A stretch of 64,000 nt of DNA from Spirochaetales bacterium Spiro_07. GTDB lineage: Bacteria > Spirochaetota > Spirochaetia > Treponematales > Treponemataceae. Of this stretch, positions 39,838-49,154 are shown piece after piece. The stretch spans positions 1 through 64,000 of the forward strand of contig LVBI01000021.1 of assembly GCA_001603145.1 (NCBI GenBank). The letters run 5' to 3'. The notes under the pieces are model-generated. The model was not told the origin of the DNA and did not search any database. It saw nothing but the letters and a program-made list of their open reading frames with translations. The position numbers and the translations under genes are program-made. How positions within the stretch are numbered: position 1 is the stretch's first letter; each line of letters opens with the position of its first letter.

Positions 39838-41106
39838 TTGAATAATAAAATTGTCGGACTAGATATTGGTACTTGTAATGTAAGGGCTGTTATAGCTGAA
39901 TTAGCTGAAGACGGAAGCTTGTCTGTTGCAGGTGTAGGTGAAGAACCTTCTACTGGGCTTCGGAAAGGTGTCGTCATCAATATAGAAGCAACCTTGAAAG
40001 CAATTAAGGCTGCAATTGAAAAAGCTGAATTCATGGCCGGCTGCGACCCGATAACAGATTGTTATGTCGCAATCGGCGGTTCGCAAATTGAAAGTTTCAC
40101 CTCAAAAGGTGTTGTGCCTGTAAAAGAAAAAGCAAACGGAAGCAGAGAAATAGACCAGTCTGATATTTTGAAAGTAATCGAATCTGCACGCGCAAATTGG
40201 ATTTCAATGGACCGTGAAATTCTTCATGTAATTCCGCAGACTTATATTGTTGACCACCAGAGCGGTGTGAAAGACCCGCGCTCAATGATTGGCTTCCGTT
40301 TTGAAACAGAAGCCTTGATTGTTACGGCTTCTAAGACAGCTAAGCAGAATATTGAAAAATGCGTTGAACGTGCCGGCTACAATGTTGCAGATATGATTCT
40401 TAAATCTTTGGCAGCAGCCCGTTCAGTAATGACACAAGAAGAGCGCAATCTCGGTTCTATTTTGATTGACCTTGGCGGCGGCACAACTGATGTTCTTGTG
40501 CTTTATGATGATGCGCCTCTCTGCTCTTGTTCAATTCCGGTTGGCGGCAAGATGGTCACAAGCGATATTTCAATCGTAAAGGGTATTTCTACTGAAACAG
40601 CTGAAGAAATCAAAATAAAAGCCGGCTGCTGTTGGGAGCCGCTTCTTGATTCAGAAGAAGAAGTTATGCTGCCTGGTGTAGGTGGAAGAGCGCCGGAAAT
40701 TATTACACGCCAAGAGTTGTGCGAGATAATTCAGCCGCGCGTACAAGAAATTCTTGAAATGGTGCGTGACAAGCTTGCATTGCTTATAAAGTCAAAGCAG
40801 CTTTCTGGCAATATCGTGCTTTGCGGCGGCGGCGCATTGATGCCTGGCATTGTAGATTTGACATCAGAAGTGTTCAATACATCAGCTGTCAGAATCGGCA
40901 ATTCAGCAAAAATGGGCGGCATGCTTGATGAATACCATACGCCTCAATATGCAACTGCAACGGGCATAGTTCTTACAGAAGCCGATATTTTCAGAAAAGC
41001 AATTGAATCAGGCGAAATGCAGATTAGAGAAACAAGACAGAGAGATAATACTTTGGGCAAAGACTTGCTTTCTGGTCTTAAAGAGTTTTTCAAGTCGTTC
41101 TTTTAG
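39838..41106 (+). CDS. ftsA: cell division protein FtsA
   Basis: 422 residues, actin fold. IVGLDIGTCNVRAVIAEL is the phosphate-1 motif, SILIDLGGGTTDVLVLYDD the phosphate-2, and GNIVLCGGGALMPGIVDL the adenosine motif. The C-terminal amphipathic helix LLSGLKEFFKSFF tethers FtsA, and through it FtsZ, to the membrane. Start is TTG at 39838 with AGGGAG upstream. A terminator follows, so ftsZ is at least partly separate. Confidence 0.95.
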   Translation: MNNKIVGLDIGTCNVRAVIAELAEDGSLSVAGVGEEPSTGLRKGVVINIEATLKAIKAAIEKAEFMAGCDPITDCYVAIGGSQIESFTSKGVVPVKEKANGSREIDQSDILKVIESARANWISMDREILHVIPQTYIVDHQSGVKDPRSMIGFRFETEALIVTASKTAKQNIEKCVERAGYNVADMILKSLAAARSVMTQEERNLGSILIDLGGGTTDVLVLYDDAPLCSCSIPVGGKMVTSDISIVKGISTETAEEIKIKAGCCWEPLLDSEEEVMLPGVGGRAPEIITRQELCEIIQPRVQEILEMVRDKLALLIKSKQLSGNIVLCGGGALMPGIVDLTSEVFNTSAVRIGNSAKMGGMLDEYHTPQYATATGIVLTEADIFRKAIESGEMQIRETRQRDNTLGKDLLSGLKEFFKSFF

Positions 41107-41114
41107 CGGCAAGG

Positions 41115-41139
41115 CTGTGCAAATTTTTTGCACAGTTTT
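41115..41139 (+). terminator. terminator between ftsA and ftsZ
   Basis: CTGTGCAAA and TTTGCACAG (9-bp stem, three-base loop) followed by TTTTA. It may partly separate expression of ftsZ from the operon upstream. Confidence 0.75.
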
Positions 41140-41209
41140 ACAGCCTGTTCATAAATCTTCTAATATTTTCTTGAAAATTTCCGATTCTTTTGATATACAG
41201 AAGCATCTG

Positions 41210-41238
41210 TTAAATTTTGCTTTTTAGCCTAGTATAAT
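41210..41238 (+). promoter_or_regulatory. probable ftsZ promoter
   Basis: TTAAAT, 17 bases, TATAAT at 41233-41238, followed by a leader with GGGAGGAA before the ATG at 41275. The -35 is weak, but the -10 is consensus. Confidence 0.5.
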
Positions 41239-41274
41239 TTACGCGTTTTCCTATGAGTGGTGGGAGGAAACATA

Positions 41275-42492
41275 ATGGATATTGAAGTTCTTGGTCAGCA
41301 GAATGTAAGCCCGACAGTTATTAAAGTAATTGGTGCTGGCGGCGGCGGTTCAAATGCCGTAAACCGCATGATTGCTTGCGGACTTGAAAATGTTGAATTT
41401 ATCGTAGCAAATACTGATGTTCAGGCTTTGAACTATTCAAACGCTACGCAGAAAATACCTATTGGTTCAAAGCTGACCGGCGGACTTGGCGCAGGCGGCA
41501 AACCTGAAATCGGCGAAAAGGCTGCTCAGGAAGATACTGAAACAATCAAAGAAATCCTTAAAGGTGCAAACATGGTCTTTGTCACAGCCGGAATGGGCGG
41601 CGGCACTGGCACTGGTGCTGCGCCTGTTATTGCAAAGATTGCGCGCGAGCAAGGTGCATTGACCGTAGGCGTTGTTACAAAGCCTTTTGAGTACGAAGGC
41701 AAAGTCAAGATGGCGCTTGCAGAAGAAGGCATCAAAAAGCTTAAGGCAGCTGTTGATACTCTTATAGTTATTCCTAATCAGAATCTTCTTAAGATTGTAG
41801 ACAAAAAAACACCAATAAAAGAAGCATACCGGATGGCGGATGATGTTCTCCGTCAGGGCGTGCAGTGCATTTCAGACTTGATTACTAAGCCTGGCTTTGT
41901 CAATGTAGACTTTGCTGACGTAAAGACTACAATGGAAAACAAGGGCGATGCAATTATGGGTTCTGGCATCGGCAAAGACGAAAACAGAGCTGTTGATGCT
42001 GCAACTAACGCAATCAACAACCCGCTTCTTGAAGACTCAAGAATTGACGGCGCAAAGAACATCCTCATCAGTATTACCGGCGATGATTCATTGTCTTTGG
42101 TTGAAACTGAAGAAATTGCAAAGATTGTCACTGCAACGGCAGACGATGACGCTCTTATCATTACTGGTACTGCAATTGACCAGAACATGAACGGCGAGAT
42201 TCTTGTTTCTGTTATTGCAACAGGCTTCAACTCTGATTCTAGAGCGACAAAAGTTACAGACCGCGAAGTTATTGCAGCCGCCGTTCAAGAAAAGCCGCCT
42301 GTAAAAGACGATAAGAACGAAGTTTTCTCAAGAACTGAATGGATAAGACTTTCAGGCGGCGGCACAGAAGCCAAGCCAGGTCAGCCTTCTCGTCTTGCAG
42401 GTCAGAGAACATTTGCAGATGATCTTGACCGCCCTGCTTGCGAGCGCAAAGGCCGCCCGTCGACAATCAACATCGGTCAGAAGAACAACTAA
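41275..42492 (+). CDS. ftsZ: cell division GTPase FtsZ
   Basis: 405 residues. GTP site [19 protein letters not shown] and the tubulin signature [18 protein letters not shown] are intact, as is the T7 loop with [15 protein letters not shown]. The C-terminal peptide [15 protein letters not shown], which binds FtsA, is present. ATG at 41275 follows GGGAGGAA. Has its own promoter and probably a separate level of expression from ftsA. xer follows 21 bases later. Confidence 0.97.
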   Translation: MDIEVLGQQNVSPTVIKVIGAGGGGSNAVNRMIACGLENVEFIVANTDVQALNYSNATQKIPIGSKLTGGLGAGGKPEIGEKAAQEDTETIKEILKGANMVFVTAGMGGGTGTGAAPVIAKIAREQGALTVGVVTKPFEYEGKVKMALAEEGIKKLKAAVDTLIVIPNQNLLKIVDKKTPIKEAYRMADDVLRQGVQCISDLITKPGFVNVDFADVKTTMENKGDAIMGSGIGKDENRAVDAATNAINNPLLEDSRIDGAKNILISITGDDSLSLVETEEIAKIVTATADDDALIITGTAIDQNMNGEILVSVIATGFNSDSRATKVTDREVIAAAVQEKPPVKDDKNEVFSRTEWIRLSGGGTEAKPGQPSRLAGQRTFADDLDRPACERKGRPSTINIGQKNN

Positions 42493-42513
42493 CGTTTTTG
42501 TGTTTATCACTTT

Positions 42514-43440
42514 ATGGAATTTTGTTGTCAGGCAGTTAAGCAGTTTTACGCTTATTTAATCACGGTGAGCCACAAAGCAAAGCTTTCTGCCGAAACTTAT
42601 GCCCTTAGCATAACCGCCTTGTATCATTGGCTAGAAACGCCCGATGGTGCAGCAGGCGGTTTTTCTATTAATAGCATGATACCTGTGCAAGAGCTTTCAC
42701 GGTTTCTGGTGTGGCGAAAAACTGAAGGCGCAGACGAGCGAACAATAGCCAAAGACATTTCGGCATTGCGCGCTTATGGCGATTTTATGACTTCGCTTGG
42801 CAGCTGGACAGACAACCCTGCGCTGCTGCTTGAAAAGCCAGGCTATCACAGGTCTTTGCCGCGCGTTCTTTCGGTTGAAGAGGTTGACGCGCTTTTAGCT
42901 TCAATTGATGTTTCAACGCCGCTCGGTGTGCGCGACCGTGCGCTTTTTGAGCTCATCTATTCTTGCGGCCTTCGCATAAGCGAAGCGGCAGGGCTTTTGA
43001 CAGAGCAGCTGCATCTCAACGAGCGCATGATTCTTGTGAACGGTAAAGGCTCAAAAGAGAGAATCGTGCCGTTCGGCGGTGCTGCCTACGAATGGCTCAA
43101 AAAGTGGCTTGACGAAGCACGGCCGCAGATTGTGGGCGATAAGCTTGTGCCCACCGTTTTTGTCAATTATCAGGCAAAGCCGCTTTCGCGCAAAGGAATC
43201 TGGAAACGCTTTCAAGAGCTTGAAGCAAAATCTGGCGTAACTGCAAAAGTGCATACGCTACGCCACTCTTATGCTACGCACATGCTTGCTGGTGGTGCAG
43301 ACTTGCGCTCGGTGCAGGCCTTGCTCGGCCATTCAGACATTTCAACAACGCAGATTTATACTCATGTTGATAATGAATCTTTGCACGACTATTACAATGA
43401 ATATTTTCCACAAAATATAAAGCCCGGCACAAAAAAATAG
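42514..43440 (+). CDS. tyrosine recombinase, XerC/XerD type (first)
   Basis: 308 residues. N-terminal SAM-like core-binding domain, then the catalytic domain with Arg in LIYSCGLRISEAAGLL, Lys in VNGKGSKERIVPFG, H-x-x-R in HTLRHSYATHMLAGG, and the second His and the nucleophile Tyr in LGHSDISTTQIYTHV. Such enzymes resolve chromosome dimers at dif. A second paralogue lies at 47507, and the pair probably form the XerC/XerD heterotetramer; which is which cannot be told here. Confidence 0.92.
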   Translation: MEFCCQAVKQFYAYLITVSHKAKLSAETYALSITALYHWLETPDGAAGGFSINSMIPVQELSRFLVWRKTEGADERTIAKDISALRAYGDFMTSLGSWTDNPALLLEKPGYHRSLPRVLSVEEVDALLASIDVSTPLGVRDRALFELIYSCGLRISEAAGLLTEQLHLNERMILVNGKGSKERIVPFGGAAYEWLKKWLDEARPQIVGDKLVPTVFVNYQAKPLSRKGIWKRFQELEAKSGVTAKVHTLRHSYATHMLAGGADLRSVQALLGHSDISTTQIYTHVDNESLHDYYNEYFPQNIKPGTKK

Positions 43441-43536
43441 ATTTTTTTGCAGATTTGGTACAGAAAAAACAAAAAATGCATATATATTATTTATAGGTTT
43501 TCTTTAAAGCGAATCTAGATTTCTCAAGGTGTTGAT

Positions 43537-44274
43537 ATGAAAAGAATTTTCAATGTTTTTGCCGTTTTTGCTTGTGCCGCAATCTGCTGTCTGCTCTTTG
43601 AAAGCTGCAATAATTCAGCTAAAAAGACCGCAAATCTCGTTCAGCTTTTAGATGCGGACGCACCGAATCCTTCGACAATTGAAGAACTTACAGAAGCAAT
43701 CGAAAAATACGAAAGCCGTGCAGACGAACTGCTTGCCGTGCAGGAACAAGCCGGAATCTGGTACAAAATCTTGGCGACAAAATACATCGAAGAAGAAATG
43801 TACGGCGAATCTCTGGCGGCGCTTCAAAAGGCCGTTCAGTATTACCCCGAAAATCAGAATCTTTTCTATTACATAGGAGTTTCCGCAGGCTTTATGGCGA
43901 AAGCTTCGCTTGACTTTGATGCAGAAGGAAAATCGACCAAGCACGACAATTATCTGCTTTTGGCTGAATCTGGCTATAAAAGAGCGATTGAGCTTGAGCC
44001 AGACTATTTTAGGGCAATATACGGCCTTTCTGTGCTTTATGTGCTTGAAATGAACCAGCCTGCAAGGGCGATTCCGCTTTTAGAAAAATCGCTTGAGCTT
44101 GAGCCGAAAAACGAAGAAGCGATGATGCTTTTAGGTCATGCACATTACATGACGTATGACTATGAGGCGGCCGTAGCGATGTATGACAAAGTTATCGCGG
44201 CAACCGCTTCAAAAGAGCGCAAAGAAGCCGCAACCGCCAACAAAAAAGCAGTGCTGGATGATATGTATGAATGA
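43537..44274 (+). CDS. lipoprotein with TPR repeats
   Basis: 245 residues. Lipoprotein signal (FACAAICCLLFESCNN, spirochaete-style relaxed lipobox with Cys near residue 24), then TPR units around 85-230 (YGESLAALQKAVQYYPENQN, AIELEPDYFRAIYGLSVLYV, LELEPKNEEAMMLLGHAHYM). Likely a scaffold on the periplasmic face. AAGGTG precedes the ATG. dprA begins 8 bases before its stop, in another frame. Confidence 0.82.
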   Translation: MKRIFNVFAVFACAAICCLLFESCNNSAKKTANLVQLLDADAPNPSTIEELTEAIEKYESRADELLAVQEQAGIWYKILATKYIEEEMYGESLAALQKAVQYYPENQNLFYYIGVSAGFMAKASLDFDAEGKSTKHDNYLLLAESGYKRAIELEPDYFRAIYGLSVLYVLEMNQPARAIPLLEKSLELEPKNEEAMMLLGHAHYMTYDYEAAVAMYDKVIAATASKERKEAATANKKAVLDDMYE

Positions 44275-45235
44275 CTTGATGCTTGCGGTTGCAATCTCTT
44301 CTATGCCTTTTTTGAAGCCGAATGAAAAGCAGAAGCTTTGGAAAACTGTAGACAACATAAAAGAGCTTGCACAGCTTTCAATAAGCGACATCTCTCGAAT
44401 AGCAGGGCGCGGCTTTAGAGATTGCGAATGGCAGCCGGAAAGCATTGAAAAACGTTCAGAGTATGCGCTAAAAATAATGAAAGCTTACAGCATCAAGACT
44501 TGCTTGTCAGACGATAAAGAATATCCAGCTTTATTAAAAGAAATCTTTGACCCGCCATTCATGCTTTTCTGGCGCGGAAACATCGGCTGCCTGCATAGAA
44601 AATGCGCCGCTGTTGTAGGCACGCGCCATGCAACGGCAACAGGGCTTAAAGCTTCGTTTGAGCTTTCAAAAGCGCTTGCCGAAAAAGGTGTAACTGTCGT
44701 TTCGGGGCTTGCGCTCGGCATTGACGGCGCGGCGCACAAAGGCGCAGTTTCTGCAAAATTGGCGGAAAATCAGCAACAAGCCGGTTCAACATGCGCCGTG
44801 CTTGCTTGCGGTGTTGAGAGCATTTACCCTGCAAGCCACAGAAGGCTTGGCAGAACCATCCTTGAAAAAGGCGGCTGCATCTTGAGCGAATATCCGCCGG
44901 GCTGGTTGCCGCTCAAATGGTGCTTTCCTGCGCGCAACAGAATCATTTCGGGATTATCTTCCATTATCACTGTTATCGAAGCGCCTAGAGGCTCTGGTGC
45001 GCTTATAACAGCCGATTTTGCGGTGGAGCAGGGGCGCGAGCTTGCGTTTCATGCTTGCGGCGTAAAACCTGCAAAGATGGAATTGACAGAAAGCAAAAAA
45101 ATGGACATAAATCAATATGTAAATGACGGTGCGCCTGTTATAAGCAATGCCGACGAGCTTATTTCGCTTATGAATTCGGCTCAAAATGTGCAAGAGCTGG
45201 CTGAAAAGCAGCTTATGCTTTTCGATAAAACATGA
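44267..45235 (+). CDS. dprA: DNA processing protein DprA (Smf)
   Basis: 322 residues. Rossmann-like domain with CAAVVGTRHATATGLKASFE, VVSGLALGIDGAAHKGAV, VLACGVESIYPASHRRLG, ILSEYPPGWLPLKWCFPARN and IEAPRGSGALITADFAVEQG. DprA loads RecA on incoming single strands in transformation, although it is also found in species not known to be transformable. The start at 44267 overlaps the TPR gene. No C-terminal winged helix is obvious. Confidence 0.93.
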   Translation: MNDLMLAVAISSMPFLKPNEKQKLWKTVDNIKELAQLSISDISRIAGRGFRDCEWQPESIEKRSEYALKIMKAYSIKTCLSDDKEYPALLKEIFDPPFMLFWRGNIGCLHRKCAAVVGTRHATATGLKASFELSKALAEKGVTVVSGLALGIDGAAHKGAVSAKLAENQQQAGSTCAVLACGVESIYPASHRRLGRTILEKGGCILSEYPPGWLPLKWCFPARNRIISGLSSIITVIEAPRGSGALITADFAVEQGRELAFHACGVKPAKMELTESKKMDINQYVNDGAPVISNADELISLMNSAQNVQELAEKQLMLFDKT

Positions 45236-45340
45236 ATTCATGATTAAGGCACTTTAGATATATTTATAAATGGCGATAAAAGAATTAAAGCTTAATTTTT
45301 CGTAAACAATGCATTTAAATATGATGGGGATAGGTCGTAT

Positions 45341-47482
45341 ATGCCAGAGAAGAAAACTGCTGCCAAAAAAAAGACAAAGAAACAGACATTGGTGATTGTA
45401 GAGTCGCCGGCAAAAGCAAAAACTATCGAGAAATATTTGGGAGCAGGCTACACTGTCCGCGCTTCAATGGGCCATTTGATTGACTTGCCGAAGTCGCGTC
45501 TTGCCGTAAACGTTGAGAATAATTTTCAGCCTGAATATATAACTGTGCGCGGCCGTGCAAAATTGCTCAAAGAATTGCAGAAAGAAGCAAAAAAAGCAGA
45601 CGAAGTTCTGCTGGCAAGTGATAATGACCGCGAAGGAGAAGCAATCGCGTATCATTTGCGCGCCGCATTTGCAGATAAAGTAAAAGCACCGATTCACCGC
45701 ATTGTCTTTAACGAGATTACGCCGCAGGCAATTCTTGAAGCAGTAAAAAGCCCGACTGACATTGATGAAGCAAAAGTCAACGCGCAGAAAGCGCGCCGCG
45801 TTTTAGACAGGCTTGTGGGGTATAACCTTTCTCCGCTCTTGTGGAAAAAAGTAAAGAACGGCCTTTCAGCCGGGCGCGTTCAGTCTGTTGCGCTTAAGCT
45901 TATTTGCGAGCGCGAAAAAGAAGTTGAAAATTTCATTCCAGAAGAATATTGGACTCTTGATGCAGATTTTATAAAAGGCAAGAGCAAATTTACAGCTCAG
46001 CTTGTTCAGTATGACGGCAAAAAACCGTCTCTTTCAAATGAAAAAGCTGTAAACGACATAATCGCAGAAATCAAGAACGCAAAATGCGTTATCAGCGACA
46101 TAAAAGACACTGACAAATCTGTAAAGCCAAAGCCTCCGTTCACAACGTCTAAACTTCAGCAGGCAGCGGCTAACCGTCTGGGCTTTACATCAAAAAAGAC
46201 CATGCAGGTTGCGCAGCAGCTTTATGAAGGCGTGAACATCGGTTCTGGCCGTGTGGGCTTGATTACATACATGCGTACAGACTCAGTGCGCATTTCGCCT
46301 GTCGCAATCGAAGAAGTGCGCAAGTTCATCGGCGAAAATTACCCGAAAGAGCTTCCGTCTGAGCCAATTGAATATTCAGTCGGTAAAAAGGCGCAGGACG
46401 CGCACGAAGCGATAAGACCGACTTATGTGACTTATACGCCTGATTATGTAAAGGAATTTCTTACAAGAGACCAATTGAGGCTTTATACGATAATCTGGGA
46501 ACGTTTTGTTTCAAGTCAGATGACGAATGCAAAGAACCGCACAACGAGCGTCGACATTCAGGCCGGCAGCGCGTTGTTCCGCCTTTCTGCAACAAAAGTT
46601 GTAGAGAAAGGCTTTTACCGCGCAATCAAGCTGCTCTCTACAAAAGAAGACAAAGGCGTTTCGCTGCCTTCTCTTGCTGTTGGCGAAAACCTTGAGCCGC
46701 TCAAGTTTTACCCTGAACAGCATTTTACGCAAGGTCCGGCGCGCTACACAGACGCTTCTATCGTCAAAATGCTAGAAGAAAAGGGCATAGGCCGCCCTTC
46801 AACTTATGCGCCGATTATTTCAGTTTTGCTTGACCGCTATTATGTGAACAGAAGCAACAAGCAGCTTGTGCCCACGCCGCTTGGCCGCATGATTTGCGAC
46901 ATTCTTGTTGAGTCTTTCCCCGAAGTGATAAACGAAAATTTCACGGCTGAAGTCGAAGACAACCTCGATAAAATCGAAGACGACAAGCTCGACTGGACGA
47001 AGATGATGGGCGACTTCTTCTTTGGCTTCAAAGACCGCGTTGACGAGCTTATGGGCTCGCTTGAAAGCTACAAAGGCATGATGGATGAAAAGACTGACAA
47101 AGTCTGCGAGCTTTGCGGCAAACCGATGGTCAAAAAGCTCGGGCGCTTCGGCTTCTTTTTGGCTTGTTCTGGCTTCCCGGAGTGCCGCAACACGCGGTCG
47201 ATTCCGCTTGCAAAATGTCCGCGCCCCGGCTGCAACGGTGAAATTGTTGCCAGAAAGACGAAGAGCCGCGGCAAAGAATTTTACGGCTGCACAAATTACC
47301 CGGAATGTGACTTCATCAGCCACTTCAAGCCGATTAACGCAACTTGCCCGAAATGCGGTCAGTTCCTCGTTGAGAAGTACACCAAAAAGCACGGTACAAT
47401 CAAGTCTTGCATAAACCCGGAATGTGATTATCTGCACACTTCAGAAGACGACGGCGAAAATCTGGAAGGTTCTGACGAATAA
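45341..47482 (+). CDS. topA: DNA topoisomerase I
   Basis: 713 residues, type IA. TOPRIM: VIVESPAKAKTIEKYLG and LASDNDREGEAIAYHLRAAF; catalytic tyrosine in RVGLITYMRTDSVRIS. Three C-terminal four-cysteine zinc domains: CELCGKPM...CSGFPEC, CPRPGCNGEI...CTNYPEC, and CPKCGQFL...CINPEC. It relaxes negative supercoils during transcription. Follows dprA by 105 bases, the arrangement also known in other treponemes. Confidence 0.97.
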   Translation: MPEKKTAAKKKTKKQTLVIVESPAKAKTIEKYLGAGYTVRASMGHLIDLPKSRLAVNVENNFQPEYITVRGRAKLLKELQKEAKKADEVLLASDNDREGEAIAYHLRAAFADKVKAPIHRIVFNEITPQAILEAVKSPTDIDEAKVNAQKARRVLDRLVGYNLSPLLWKKVKNGLSAGRVQSVALKLICEREKEVENFIPEEYWTLDADFIKGKSKFTAQLVQYDGKKPSLSNEKAVNDIIAEIKNAKCVISDIKDTDKSVKPKPPFTTSKLQQAAANRLGFTSKKTMQVAQQLYEGVNIGSGRVGLITYMRTDSVRISPVAIEEVRKFIGENYPKELPSEPIEYSVGKKAQDAHEAIRPTYVTYTPDYVKEFLTRDQLRLYTIIWERFVSSQMTNAKNRTTSVDIQAGSALFRLSATKVVEKGFYRAIKLLSTKEDKGVSLPSLAVGENLEPLKFYPEQHFTQGPARYTDASIVKMLEEKGIGRPSTYAPIISVLLDRYYVNRSNKQLVPTPLGRMICDILVESFPEVINENFTAEVEDNLDKIEDDKLDWTKMMGDFFFGFKDRVDELMGSLESYKGMMDEKTDKVCELCGKPMVKKLGRFGFFLACSGFPECRNTRSIPLAKCPRPGCNGEIVARKTKSRGKEFYGCTNYPECDFISHFKPINATCPKCGQFLVEKYTKKHGTIKSCINPECDYLHTSEDDGENLEGSDE

Positions 47483-47506
47483 GCGTTAAGGCGGGCAGGG
47501 CTTAAA

Positions 47507-48415
47507 ATGAGTTCAATGGCTTCAAAAATTGAAGAATTTTTGTCTTATATTTACGGCGTAAGAAACCTTTCAGGCAATACATTTGAAGGCTACAAGCACG
47601 ACCTTGCGCTTATGGTCGAAATGATTGGCGAAAAGACTGAACTCGAAGACGTTACGCTTGGCGATTTGCAGCTTTGCGTGGCGCAGCTGACTGAAAAGAA
47701 ATTTGCCGCAACAAGCATTAACCGCTTTATTTCGGCTGTGCGTTCGTTTTTCAAATATGCTTTCAGAATGGGCTACATCAAGGCAAACCCTGCGCTAAGG
47801 CTGAAAACTATCAAAGCGCCGCAAAAAATGCCGCGCTTTTTGTACCCTTCAGAAACTGCTGAATTTTGTGCCCAACCCGAAAAGACAAACCTGCTTTGGC
47901 CAAGCCGCGACGAAGCAATAATCAAATGCCTTTATTCTTCCGGCTGCCGTGTCGGCGAGCTTGCAGGGCTTAAGCTTAAAGATTTGTCGCATGATTTCAG
48001 TTCCGCAATTGTGCTTGGAAAAGGCAAAAAGGAACGGCGCGTTTTCTTCTCAGCTGAAACGGTGACGTCGCTCAAAGATTATCTTCTTGAAAGACGGCAG
48101 CACGTCAAAAAAGATTCAAACGTCGACGCGCTTTTTGTAAATCAGCAAGGCACGGCGCTTACAATCCGCGGTATACGCTACATCATCAACAGATATTCTG
48201 GCATTGAAGGCACAAACCACCATATTTCGCCGCACGCATTGCGCCACACCTTTGCAACAACGCTGCTCTCAAACGGTGCAGACATTAGGGTTGTGCAGGA
48301 ACTTTTAGGTCATGCCTCAATTTCTACGACACAACGCTATACGCACGTTACAACCGAACAGCTCGTAAGAACCTACAATCAGGCTCATCCGCACGGCGGC
48401 AATGACACAAAATAA
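47507..48415 (+). CDS. tyrosine recombinase, XerC/XerD type (second)
   Basis: 302 residues. Core-binding domain, then CLYSSGCRVGELAGLKLKDL, VLGKGKKERRVFF, HALRHTFATTLLSNGADIRV, LLGHASISTTQRYTHVTTEQ, which carry all catalytic residues (R, K, HxxR, H, Y). It pairs with the gene at 42514. An ATG three codons later is a possible start. Confidence 0.92.
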   Translation: MSSMASKIEEFLSYIYGVRNLSGNTFEGYKHDLALMVEMIGEKTELEDVTLGDLQLCVAQLTEKKFAATSINRFISAVRSFFKYAFRMGYIKANPALRLKTIKAPQKMPRFLYPSETAEFCAQPEKTNLLWPSRDEAIIKCLYSSGCRVGELAGLKLKDLSHDFSSAIVLGKGKKERRVFFSAETVTSLKDYLLERRQHVKKDSNVDALFVNQQGTALTIRGIRYIINRYSGIEGTNHHISPHALRHTFATTLLSNGADIRVVQELLGHASISTTQRYTHVTTEQLVRTYNQAHPHGGNDTK

Positions 48416-48576
48416 GCCGTGCCAACTTTTCTAGTTTGTATTGCGCTCAAACTTGGCCGGTTAAACTTAATTTGTAGATTATCCCAATCGGCAAAACCGA
48501 ACCTTGTCTTTTCTAACTTAAATTGGTACATTAGTTACATATTCACTGTGCTGAAAAATTCAGCTGTTCAGATTTT

Positions 48577-48614
48577 AGGAGGATTTGAGAAGCTCCGGCT
48601 TTTCTATTTTCAAG
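48577..48614 (+). promoter_or_regulatory. hslV leader with AGGAGG and GGAG/CTCC hairpin
   Basis: AGGAGG (48577-48582) is far too distant from the ATG at 48615 to serve it, and only 2 bases from a TTG at 48585. GGAG and CTCC (48591-48596 region) may pair across this, hiding the ribosome site. The real start cannot be settled from sequence alone. Confidence 0.35.
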
Positions 48615-49154
48615 ATGAAAACACCAAAAGTCCGCAGTACAACAGTTATTGCAGTTAAAAAAGATGGCAAGGTCGCAATGGCCGGCGACGGTCAGGTGAC
48701 AATGGGCGAAACCGTTATGAAGGGCAACGCACGCAAGGTGCGCCGCATGTATGACGGAAAAGTGCTCACAGGTTTTGCCGGTGCAACGGCAGACGCATTC
48801 AACCTTTTTGATAAATTCGAAGCGAAGCTTCAAGAATATAACGGCGACATCACACGCGCCGCCGTAGAGCTTGCGAAACTCTGGCGCACAGATAAGGCTT
48901 TGCGCAACCTTGAAGCCTTGCTGCTCATCGCAAGCAAGGACAAAATCCTTCTGATTTCTGGCAACGGCGACGTAATTGAGCCGGAACATGACATTCTTGC
49001 AATCGGTTCAGGCGGAAACTACGCTTATGCCGCCGCCATGGCTTATATGGAATCATCAAACCTTTCCGCGCGCGAAATTGCTGAAAAAAGCCTTACAATT
49101 GCCGGTTCAATCTGCATTTATACAAACGACCACATCACTGTAGAGGAGCTTTAA
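48615..49154 (+). CDS. hslV: ATP-dependent protease peptidase subunit HslV
   Basis: 179 residues if it begins at ATG 48615. N-terminal threonine protease: the mature catalytic Thr lies in [20 protein letters not shown], after MKTPKVRS, an 8-residue propeptide. [20 protein letters not shown] and [20 protein letters not shown] are typical. If TTG 48585 is the start, the propeptide would be 18 residues. HslV forms a double hexamer capped by HslU, which starts directly after its stop. Confidence 0.95.
   Translation: MKTPKVRSTTVIAVKKDGKVAMAGDGQVTMGETVMKGNARKVRRMYDGKVLTGFAGATADAFNLFDKFEAKLQEYNGDITRAAVELAKLWRTDKALRNLEALLLIASKDKILLISGNGDVIEPEHDILAIGSGGNYAYAAAMAYMESSNLSAREIAEKSLTIAGSICIYTNDHITVEEL

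Noticed and set aside
46820-47437. Minus-strand frame opposite topA
   Set aside because: Antisense to the zinc-domain end of topA; no start signal or family pattern.
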